A stretch of 5,595 nucleotides of DNA, from the NCBI GenBank assembly GCA_002724895.1, contig PBQB01000080.1, forward strand, positions 1 to 5,595, written 5' to 3'. The notes under the pieces were generated by a model, which saw only the letters and a list, made by a program, of their open reading frames with translations, was not told the origin of the DNA and did not search any database. Origin of the DNA: Flavobacteriales bacterium. Its GTDB lineage: Bacteria > Bacteroidota > Bacteroidia > Flavobacteriales > BACL11. Both the position numbers and the translations under genes were made by a program. This document shows, one piece after another, positions 1 to 5,595 of this stretch. Within the stretch, counting starts at the first letter, position 1; each line of letters starts with the position of its first letter.

Positions 1-64
1 ATATCAATAAGTAATTTGCAAGAACAAATGAGAAAAATTTACTGGTTCTGATTAACAAATACAT
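1..64 (-). CDS. Possible N-terminus of a further minus-strand gene, cut by left edge
   Basis: Reading the minus strand from an ATG at 64-62, 21 codons run open to the edge of the window. They give a basic, hydrophobic start (MYLLIRTSKFFSF then VLANYLLI) that could be a membrane-anchored or signal-like N-terminus. The ATG lies 39 bp after the stop of the DUF1647-like gene, a spacing that fits a sixth operon member. Against it, the frame is short, no Shine-Dalgarno sequence is visible before it, and AT-rich DNA often stays open this long by chance. I cannot assign a product. The remaining bases (65-103) hold a 12-bp AT palindrome (63-74) but no GC-rich stem with a T-tract that would pass for a terminator. 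Confidence 0.3.
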   Translation of the reverse strand, partial: MYLLIRTSKFFSFVLANYLLI

Positions 65-103
65 TATTAATAATCTTAAATAATTATTTCAATAACTTAT
101 CTT

Positions 104-1279
104 TTAACTAAATAATTTATCTTTAAAGTCATGAATATTGATACTTTCATAAATATCATTATTATCCTGCTTTACTTCATTACCTTGTATTACAAGCACT
201 TTCGAAAGAATATAACTATATTTTTTTAACTGATTTTCATTTAAGTCTGACACGTTTGAAATATATATAAGTTTTTGATTTTTTTTAATTACTTTTTTTA
301 TTTTTTTTATTTGTTCTAAGTTACTACAAATTAAATATTCAGCATTTTTATATGTTCTTGAAGTATGATTTAAATTCTTTGAGGTCCAACTCACAAAAAA
401 TTTTTCAACTTCTAAGTTTTTGTTTATTGGCCAAAAATATATTTTCTTTGGGTCATTGTGAATTGTTATTCCAAATATTTTAAAAGTTTTTGTTATTAAA
501 TTATTTAGTCCATTTTTATAAATTAACATCGTTAATATTGATTGATCTTGACGATGATTTTTTCTAGAACTATTTTTTGGAGCAATAATATCCTGATTTA
601 GTGATAATTGTGCCCATTCCTCTAAAAAATCTTTTCCATATTTTTTTTCTGGATTAATACCAACCATTCCACTTGCAAAATTATTTTTATTTAAATATTT
701 TTTTGGGAAATTAATTTTCTCAATAGATTCATTATGAGTCCATTCAAATATTTTCCCAACACTACTAGCCACATAAATCCCTTTGACATTCAAAATTATT
801 CTTATGAGTCTAAGTTTCTTATTTATTTTGCATCCTGCATCGAGCCACAAAACATTTGTTTTATATTCGGTAATACAATCTTTAATTATTTGGGGTTTCC
901 ACGCATAGGAACCAACTTTTCCATCTTTATCTTTTTTTGAAACGAAATCAGGATAAGAATTAAAATCAAAATTTTTATATATTATTTTTGGAAAATTAGA
1001 TTTAAGTTCATCTTTTTGATTATTATTTAATCCAATATCATAAAAAATTAAAGTAGAATTTTTTTCAAACATCTCGAGAGTATAAAAAAGATTTTGGACA
1101 CTATAAAAATGGGACTCATCCGCAGCAGAAACAATTGTTAACTTTTTATTTTTTGTAGTAAATAAATTTAAAAAAACAAATATAAGAATTAAAACCAAGT
1201 CATTTACTAACTCAGGAAGTGATCTGATAATTATTATTTTTATTGCTTTTAATTTTGGAGAATTCGATAATTTATTCAT
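104..1279 (-). CDS. Membrane-anchored DUF1647-like glycosyltransferase
   Basis: A 391-residue protein that I read as a nucleotide-sugar-dependent glycosyltransferase related to the DUF1647 family (GT-A-like fold). A hydrophobic segment at about residues 26-40 follows a basic N-terminus, suggesting a single membrane anchor with the catalytic part in the cytoplasm. Visible family-type landmarks, in order: TIVSAADESHF (48-58), IFYDIGL (78-84), SYAWKP (124-129), VLWLDAG (143-149, the likely metal/nucleotide-sugar acidic motif, with Asp147 in place of a classic DxD), ASGMVGI (202-208) and NHRQDQS (241-247). Residues from about 300 to 391 look like an extra C-terminal part of unknown role. The ATG at 1279 overlaps the stop of the upstream GT-C gene by 8 bp and is preceded by AGAGAG (1285-1290), a weak ribosome binding site inside that gene, so translation is probably coupled. 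Sugar donor and acceptor are not predictable. The glycosyltransferase role is likely but not certain, since DUF1647 proteins are poorly characterised. Confidence 0.75.
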   Translation of the reverse strand: MNKLSNSPKLKAIKIIIIRSLPELVNDLVLILIFVFLNLFTTKNKKLTIVSAADESHFYSVQNLFYTLEMFEKNSTLIFYDIGLNNNQKDELKSNFPKIIYKNFDFNSYPDFVSKKDKDGKVGSYAWKPQIIKDCITEYKTNVLWLDAGCKINKKLRLIRIILNVKGIYVASSVGKIFEWTHNESIEKINFPKKYLNKNNFASGMVGINPEKKYGKDFLEEWAQLSLNQDIIAPKNSSRKNHRQDQSILTMLIYKNGLNNLITKTFKIFGITIHNDPKKIYFWPINKNLEVEKFFVSWTSKNLNHTSRTYKNAEYLICSNLEQIKKIKKVIKKNQKLIYISNVSDLNENQLKKYSYILSKVLVIQGNEVKQDNNDIYESINIHDFKDKLFS

Positions 1280-2840
1280 TATATCTCTCTTTTAAGTCAC
1301 TAAAGACTAGGAAAGCAGAGATAGATAATAGTAGAATCAAGATGAAAATTTTGTGTAATTCAATCCCAGAAGCTTTATCAAGTAAAATTTGAATATCTTC
1401 ATTATAAATTGGAAGTGAAAGTTTTGACATAAACTCATTAAATTCAGAAATGTTTAAAAATTGCAAAATCAAATAAAATAAAATAAATCCCAGAATACTT
1501 TGTGCAAATATTTTCAAGTACGATTGAAATTCTAATATTGACTCAAGGAGTCCGTAAAGATAATTAGGTTGAGTAAACTTTGTTATTTTGCCAAAAGCAT
1601 TTTCTACATACTCTAAAGAGAGTTGAGTAGACTTTGTAGTTTCAAAGAAGATTGTAGATATTATTGAAAAAATTGAAAAAATGATCAAATACCTTTGATG
1701 AATTTTTGAATTATTTATATTTAATAAATAAACTAACAATCCAAGGGGAGCCAAATTGAAAGTATACCTAAAGCCATAAGAAGAACCCGTTGATCGCCAA
1801 ATCATAACAAGAGCGAATATTTGAAGAAAACTTATAAGTATTAATATATAAGAAATTTTTGTACTCTTTGTATTTTTTATATTAAGTGTTTCTTTAAATG
1901 AAATATAAAAACCATAAAAAATTATTGGAGCAAACCAAAATAATCCAAATTCTTGTGAAAATAAAAGAATTAATAAGTTTTTAAAATTACTTGATAAAAA
2001 CGAAAAAACTGAAGGACTTTCAGCAATATATCTTTCCATAGTTCCTGATGTGTTATAAACAAATTCTGGATTTATTGTTATAACCCCATAAATTAAATAA
2101 GAATGTAGTAAAAATAATCCAATCGAGATTATTGACGAAAAGATAAACAGTTTGTCAGATTTTAGATTTATTTTTTTTACATCAGAAGTCTTTATGATTA
2201 TTAGTGGAATGATTAAGGTATATAGATTAACCCATCTTGTAACTAATGAAAGACAAACACTAAGAGGAATAGCAAAGCTATAAATATTTGAATTTGATTT
2301 TGTATACATAATTGAAAAATATATTACCAAAGACAAAGTAAAAACTTCATACACATGGGACATGCTGTATCTCTCAAAAGCATAATAACCAACACCTGAT
2401 CCTAAAATAAATATATAAACAGTTAATGGATTTATTTTTATCCCCAGTTCTCTTGCTATTTTGTTCCACAAAATACATGTAAAAATTAAATAAAATACGG
2501 AGCTAAAAGAATAAAAAATTAATTTATAGTTAAACAGATCACTGCTGTTAAATAGCTTATCAAACAAATTTCCAATAAACAAAAAAGGAGCAGAAAGAAG
2601 ACCACTTCCAAAGAAGGCTGAAGGTGCAGGTTTGTTGTTATAGTTGAAACGCTTAAATTCATTTCCAAGAAATTGGTTAGAATAGTCAAAATCAAAGTCA
2701 ATAATTAAAGTTTCAGCATGTGCGTAGTAGTCATGATCGTCTTTGCAACAATATATACCTGTATCAAGACGGTAGTCTGTTTTAACAAAGATTGAAATAA
2801 TAAAAATGATTATTAAAAATTTAAAAGTTTTAGTTTTCAT
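1272..2840 (-). CDS. GT-C-type polytopic membrane glycosyltransferase-like protein
   Basis: A 522-residue inner-membrane protein with roughly 12-14 hydrophobic segments (for example about 7-19, 78-96, 106-124, 138-154, 163-180, 186-217, 231-251, 298-316, 329-347, 383-399, 440-463, 497-514). The layout fits polyprenyl-phosphate-sugar-dependent GT-C enzymes. After the first membrane segment comes an acidic loop, CCKDDHDYY (31-39), where such enzymes keep their catalytic Asp. Next come a proline/glycine stretch (KPAPSAFFGSGLLSAPF, 70-86), a MSH segment (160-162), and W348 followed by SYGFRYT (354-360), resembling the W..G.SFGPRY signature seen in many bacterial proteins of this class. Expected role: transfer of a sugar from a lipid carrier to a glycan on the periplasmic side. 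Its start overlaps the GT2 stop as ATGA (2837-2840), so the two are probably translated together. Odd point: a soluble stretch (about 464-495) and one more membrane segment are added at the C-terminus. It could also be a non-catalytic polytopic protein. Substrate unknown. Confidence 0.75.
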   Translation of the reverse strand: MKTKTFKFLIIIFIISIFVKTDYRLDTGIYCCKDDHDYYAHAETLIIDFDFDYSNQFLGNEFKRFNYNNKPAPSAFFGSGLLSAPFLFIGNLFDKLFNSSDLFNYKLIFYSFSSVFYLIFTCILWNKIARELGIKINPLTVYIFILGSGVGYYAFERYSMSHVYEVFTLSLVIYFSIMYTKSNSNIYSFAIPLSVCLSLVTRWVNLYTLIIPLIIIKTSDVKKINLKSDKLFIFSSIISIGLFLLHSYLIYGVITINPEFVYNTSGTMERYIAESPSVFSFLSSNFKNLLILLFSQEFGLFWFAPIIFYGFYISFKETLNIKNTKSTKISYILILISFLQIFALVMIWRSTGSSYGFRYTFNLAPLGLLVYLLNINNSKIHQRYLIIFSIFSIISTIFFETTKSTQLSLEYVENAFGKITKFTQPNYLYGLLESILEFQSYLKIFAQSILGFILFYLILQFLNISEFNEFMSKLSLPIYNEDIQILLDKASGIELHKIFILILLLSISAFLVFSDLKERYNE

Positions 2841-3781
2841 ATAATTTCGAATTTATCTTCATAAACTCTTTTTTCATATGCTTGTGAATAGTAAAAGCAA
2901 AAAGAAGATATAACGAATAAAAGTATGGTTAGAAATAACCAGCTTGCTTTTGAACCTTTGAGGTATTCTAAGTTAATAAGAATTAGTTTTGAACCACTAT
3001 AAGTTGTTGATATTGTAAAAATCAAAAAGAAAACATCAAAAATTCCCGAAATTTGTAAATTAGAATATCTAAATTTACTAAGAATTTTTCTAATATAACT
3101 GATAATTGAAAAATAAAACAATTTCATAAACATTATTGAGGGTCTTAATTTACTTTTTTCATCACTGTATTTGATTGTATTTTTAATTTGTCCATTTTTA
3201 AAATTATCAGAAAGAATGTTCTTATTCATAAAAATATTTAGATAAAATGGATATCCGTATTTGTAAAATATTTTTGGAAGAGAAAAATTTTCTAAGCTTT
3301 GTTTAGAAAATAAAAATAATCCATTTAAAGGATCATTGATCTTCCAATTACCAGTTGAAATTTTAATAAACAATGATGCTAATGCATTTCCAACGTATCT
3401 GATTGTTGGTATTTCACCTTCAATACCACTTTCCCAAAATCTATCACACTTCACAAAGTCGTAGTCATTTTTTGACAGGGAAATTAGTCTCTTTATATCA
3501 CTTAATTTAAATTGTCCGTCACCGTCAATTTTAATTAAATTATTACAACTAGAATTTTTGAATTCATTAATACCTATTTCAAGAGATTTGCCAGCTCCAA
3601 GATTTTTTTGATTGTTAATAATTTTAAGATTATCGTATGTCAAATTCTCAAGGATATCTTTTGTATCGTCTGTACTCCCATCATTAACAACAATTACTAA
3701 TTCAAATAGAGAAATAACTTCTGTTACGTTTTTCTCGATAAATTTACTTTCGTTGTGAGCAAGAATTAGGCATGCGTTCAT
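2837..3781 (-). CDS. Family 2 glycosyltransferase, polyprenyl-phosphate sugar synthase-like
   Basis: A 314-residue GT2 enzyme. The GT-A core starts almost at the first residue (ACLILAHNES, 3-12), followed by VVNDGSTDDT (31-40), NLGAGKSLEIG (60-70), the metal-binding DxD as KIDGDGQ (84-90, Asp86 and Asp88), and NDPLNGLFLFS (149-159), which matches the acceptor-side D..(S/N)G block of DPM1/GtrB-like enzymes. Two hydrophobic segments close the protein (about 246-267 and 280-299), as in GtrB-type proteins that glycosylate undecaprenyl phosphate and stay in the membrane. Probable reaction: NDP-sugar plus polyprenyl phosphate giving polyprenyl-phosphate-sugar at the cytoplasmic face; the sugar is unknown. 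It sits between a flippase-like gene (24 bp upstream) and a GT-C-like gene (4-bp ATGA overlap), which supports a lipid-linked sugar pathway. No good Shine-Dalgarno is seen before the ATG; the gap reads as A-rich DNA with AAGATAAAAG just upstream. A direct polysaccharide glycosyltransferase remains possible. Confidence 0.88.
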   Translation of the reverse strand: MNACLILAHNESKFIEKNVTEVISLFELVIVVNDGSTDDTKDILENLTYDNLKIINNQKNLGAGKSLEIGINEFKNSSCNNLIKIDGDGQFKLSDIKRLISLSKNDYDFVKCDRFWESGIEGEIPTIRYVGNALASLFIKISTGNWKINDPLNGLFLFSKQSLENFSLPKIFYKYGYPFYLNIFMNKNILSDNFKNGQIKNTIKYSDEKSKLRPSIMFMKLFYFSIISYIRKILSKFRYSNLQISGIFDVFFLIFTISTTYSGSKLILINLEYLKGSKASWLFLTILLFVISSFCFYYSQAYEKRVYEDKFEII

Positions 3782-3805
3782 ACTTTTATCTTAATTACTT
3801 TTTTA

Positions 3806-4681
3806 TTAATTATTTCTTACAATTATTTGAGTAACAAATAAAGCTATCATGCTTAAAAATCTCTCTACAAATGAAGTAATAATTACAAGGTCGAAACCAA
3901 TCTTGTGAATATTGTTGAAAGAAATAATCAGACCTTCTTTTATTCCAATATTTCCTGGAGTTAAATTAACAATATTTACAAATGACCCTAAAAAATTGTA
4001 AGAGATTGACGAATAAAATGAATCAATATTTGATAAATTAATTACGATCAAATACACAATAATTGATGAGCTTAAAAAAAACAGAATGTTATTTATTTGA
4101 ATTATTAAATTATTTTTAGATATTAGTTTTTTAGATAATCCAGTATTTATTTTTTTAAAATACGGTAACTTTTGAATACTAAATGTTGTAAACACAAGAC
4201 CAAAAAAAATCAAAAACATAATTATTAAATTATTTAAAATAGTTTTTTGATTTCCAAGAAATGAATATATTAAAAAAATTAGAAATATTGGTATTAAATT
4301 AAATATTGAATAAAAGGTTGTGATAAACAAATATTCATTTATTTTTATATCATATTTTTCTTTTAAATATGATAGTTTGTAACCACTTCCAAGTTTTAAA
4401 GGAGACGATAAGTTACCTAATGTGTTCCTTACTGTAAGTTTTGTTGATTCAATATTCTTTAAATTAATCCCAATATTTTTTAAAATATAAATATTCAAAT
4501 TAGATAAAAGATATATATTTATAAATTTTAATGACAATAATATTGCAATTGTTTGAATGTTAAAGTTTGAAAAGTTTTTAAATTGCTCAAAATTTTTAAA
4601 TATAAAATAACCAAAATATAAAAGACTAGAAACTAAAACTGTTACTTTAAGAAAATTAACTACCTTACTACTTATATTCAT
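3806..4681 (-). CDS. LPG_synthase_TM / UPF0104 family flippase-like membrane protein
   Basis: A 291-residue polytopic inner-membrane protein with about seven hydrophobic segments (roughly 12-28, 42-61, 118-141, 149-168, 195-217, 225-240, 264-287). The best landmark is LTPGNIGIKEG (240-250), the PxPGxxGxxE-type motif of the UPF0104/YbhN/LPG_synthase_TM family (the membrane domain of MprF). A second conserved-looking block is RNTLGNLSSPLKLGSG (85-100), where these proteins carry a polar, proline-containing loop. The length is close to that of stand-alone members. MprF's membrane domain flips aminoacylated phosphatidylglycerol; stand-alone relatives are often found beside glycosyltransferases, where a role in moving lipid-linked substrates is suspected but mostly unproven. 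The ATG directly abuts the stop codon of the methyltransferase gene (TAA|ATG) with no ribosome binding site of its own, so translation is probably coupled. Flippase activity here is inference; family membership is fairly sure. Confidence 0.82.
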   Translation of the reverse strand: MNISSKVVNFLKVTVLVSSLLYFGYFIFKNFEQFKNFSNFNIQTIAILLSLKFINIYLLSNLNIYILKNIGINLKNIESTKLTVRNTLGNLSSPLKLGSGYKLSYLKEKYDIKINEYLFITTFYSIFNLIPIFLIFLIYSFLGNQKTILNNLIIMFLIFFGLVFTTFSIQKLPYFKKINTGLSKKLISKNNLIIQINNILFFLSSSIIVYLIVINLSNIDSFYSSISYNFLGSFVNIVNLTPGNIGIKEGLIISFNNIHKIGFDLVIITSFVERFLSMIALFVTQIIVRNN

Positions 4682-5278
4682 TTATAAACTTAATACAAAT
4701 CTTACAATGACAGGATCAAAATTTATATCGTTAACTTTATAAGCTGAATTATATTTAGAAAATTTATCTGATACTTTCTCATAATCTATCTTAAATCCAT
4801 TTTTTTCTATTAATTTTTTGAATTTATCTATATCCATTAATCTTCTATAGTGATCTGTTTTCTTGTACTTTTTTTCATCAATATTTGTTCTTGATTCAAT
4901 AAAAATATTTTTAATTATATTTTTACTTAGCCAATTCATAAGATTCTCTTCTTCTGCTTCATTTATACTATGGAGAACAAATCTGCAATATCCATAATCA
5001 AATTTCTCTTTTTTAAGATTACTGAAATCAGAAATTTCAAAATTTAAATAACTATTTTCAAATGGTTTTAAGTTTTTGATTGCAACGGAACTTTGATCTA
5101 TCCCTAAAGTTCGAATTTTGTTTTCTGCAAAATATATACTATCCCTTCCATTACCACAACCTAAATCAATGATCGTTTGATTAGGAGTCATTTTATTTAA
5201 AACAAATTTTGCAAATGTAGAGCTATCAAAAGGTTTTTGAATTTTTGTATAGTAACTTTCCCAATAACTTTTATCCAT
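4682..5278 (-). CDS. Class I SAM-dependent methyltransferase
   Basis: A 198-residue soluble protein with a Rossmann-type methyltransferase fold. Motif I is IIDLGCGNGRDS (36-47), which binds S-adenosylmethionine. The acidic end of strand 2 is GIDQSS (59-64, Asp61 contacting the ribose). Further along are SDF (83-85), a strand with YCRFVLHSI (97-105), DHYRRLMD (142-149) and a C-terminal FDPVIVRF (187-194), which resembles short methyltransferases often found in polysaccharide clusters. The acceptor is unknown; methylation of a sugar or glycerol-phosphate decoration is a reasonable inference from the neighbours. It is the first gene of the minus-strand operon, facing the divergent glycerophosphotransferase-like gene. 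The ATG at 5278-5276 is followed by a typical methyltransferase N-terminus (DKSYWESYY), supporting this start, although no clear Shine-Dalgarno precedes it. All expected cofactor residues are present, so I read it as intact. Confidence 0.87.
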   Translation of the reverse strand: MDKSYWESYYTKIQKPFDSSTFAKFVLNKMTPNQTIIDLGCGNGRDSIYFAENKIRTLGIDQSSVAIKNLKPFENSYLNFEISDFSNLKKEKFDYGYCRFVLHSINEAEEENLMNWLSKNIIKNIFIESRTNIDEKKYKKTDHYRRLMDIDKFKKLIEKNGFKIDYEKVSDKFSKYNSAYKVNDINFDPVIVRFVLSL

Positions 5279-5331
5279 AAGCTTTATTTTTTGTTGAAAT
5301 GTATCTTTTTTATTTATTTATCCTTTTATAT
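5279..5331. promoter_or_regulatory. Short divergent intergenic region, likely promoter area
   Basis: The two operons start back to back, with 53 bp between the methyltransferase ATG and the plus-strand ATG at 5332, or only 20 bp if the plus-strand gene begins at 5299. The sequence is almost pure A/T. A TATAAA hexamer on the minus strand (5325-5330) could be a -10 element for the operon, but I see no good -35 partner at the right distance. The promoter call rests mainly on gene orientation; the exact elements are uncertain. Confidence 0.35.
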
Positions 5332-5595
5332 ATGAAATTCAACAAAACAAATCCTCTACACATTCTAATTTATATATATGGAAGTTTTATTTTTTATTTT
5401 GTTTATTTGATTTCTAAAGTTTTTGCCTTTCCAACAGAAAATAATATTGTTCTATATGGGCATAAGTATTATGGAAACCTAAAGAGTCTTTATGAAAATT
5501 TAGATATAAAAGATTATTCAAAATTTTTTATTACTCTTGACTATAAAAATTATAAAAAATTAAAAAATCAATCTATTGACGTGCTTTATGGATTA
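5299..5595 (+). CDS. CDP-glycerol glycerophosphotransferase-like protein, N-terminal part (cut by right edge)
   Basis: An open frame reaching the window edge, 99 codons from ATG 5299 or 88 from the in-frame ATG at 5332. Numbered from the second ATG, residues about 9-32 are hydrophobic (HILIYIYGSFIFYF onward), a probable membrane segment. They are followed by NNIVLYGHKYYGNLKSLYEN (38-57), FFITLDYKNYKKLK (66-79) and DVLYGL (83-88). This pattern resembles the start of the CDP-glycerol:poly(glycerophosphate) glycerophosphotransferase family (Glyphos_transf, TagB/TagF-like), which opens with a strand, a G.K..GN..A(L/I)Y block and a second strand about 20 residues later. Such enzymes transfer glycerol phosphate, or other polyol or sugar phosphates, from a CDP donor. 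The catalytic histidines would lie beyond the window, so the call rests on the N-terminus alone. Neither start has a Shine-Dalgarno sequence. The 5332 start leaves more room for promoters, and the 5299 start adds mostly hydrophobic residues. Confidence 0.6.
   Translation, partial: MYLFYLFILLYMKFNKTNPLHILIYIYGSFIFYFVYLISKVFAFPTENNIVLYGHKYYGNLKSLYENLDIKDYSKFFITLDYKNYKKLKNQSIDVLYGL

Noticed and set aside
63..74. 12-bp perfect AT palindrome (ATTATTAATAAT) after the last operon gene, considered as a terminator
   Set aside because: It has no G/C pairs, no loop and no following T-tract on the minus strand, and such palindromes are expected by chance in DNA this AT-rich.
283..316. Long T-runs (A-runs on the coding strand), considered as phase-variable slippage tracts or a sequencing frameshift
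   Set aside because: They encode the lysine-rich stretch LEQIKKIKKVIKKNQK in the intact frame, broken up by other bases, and similar runs occur throughout the window. The frame stays open on both sides, so nothing marks them as switches.
734..940. Plus-strand 68-codon open frame
   Set aside because: It lies entirely inside the well-supported minus-strand DUF1647-like gene, has no recognisable motif, and its composition is that of the antisense of an AT-rich gene.
2519..2701. Minus-strand 60-codon open frame
   Set aside because: It is an alternate frame within the GT-C-like gene, whose own frame carries the conserved motifs across this region without a break.
3782..3805. 24-bp gap between the flippase-like and GT2 genes, considered as an internal terminator or promoter
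   Set aside because: The sequence is plain A/T with no stem, no convincing -10/-35 pair, and is too short to suggest more than ordinary operon spacing.

Overview
The window is a very AT-rich (about one quarter G+C by eye) stretch of bacterial DNA from a cell-surface polysaccharide or glycan gene cluster. Five intact genes lie head to tail on the minus strand. A sixth gene, cut off by the right edge, runs divergently on the plus strand. Genes are packed tightly: a 0-bp junction, a 24-bp gap, a 4-bp ATGA overlap and an 8-bp overlap. Shine-Dalgarno signals are weak or absent, lysine/asparagine/isoleucine codons dominate, and TAA and TGA act as ordinary stops. This fits a streamlined, AT-rich (perhaps marine, for example SAR11-like or Prochlorococcus-like) bacterium in a hypervariable surface-glycan region. 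The taxonomic guess is inference only, because no marker gene is present.

In minus-strand transcription order (right to left): a small class I SAM-dependent methyltransferase (5278-4682); a polytopic membrane protein of the LPG_synthase_TM/UPF0104 flippase-like family (4681-3806); a family 2 glycosyltransferase with two C-terminal membrane segments (3781-2837); a large polytopic GT-C-type glycosyltransferase-like protein (2840-1272); and a membrane-anchored glycosyltransferase-like protein resembling the DUF1647 family (1279-104). Past the last stop only about 100 bases remain. They may hold the first codons of another minus-strand gene that leaves the window on the left, but the support is weak. 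At the right edge, on the plus strand, is the N-terminus of a putative CDP-glycerol:glycerophosphotransferase-like protein.

How they may work together (inference): the GT2 enzyme could load a sugar onto a polyprenyl phosphate at the cytoplasmic face. The UPF0104 protein could move or help move that lipid-linked sugar across the inner membrane. The GT-C protein could then transfer the sugar to a glycan on the outer side. This would be a three-component logic like GtrB/GtrA/Gtr, but with a UPF0104 protein where GtrA would be. The DUF1647-like enzyme, the methyltransferase and the divergent glycerophosphotransferase-like gene would contribute other decorations to the same surface polymer. No RNA gene, CRISPR array, insertion sequence or convincing terminator was seen. 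The only non-coding stretches are short (about 103 bp at the left edge, 24 bp between the GT2 and flippase-like genes, and 20 to 53 bp between the divergent genes).
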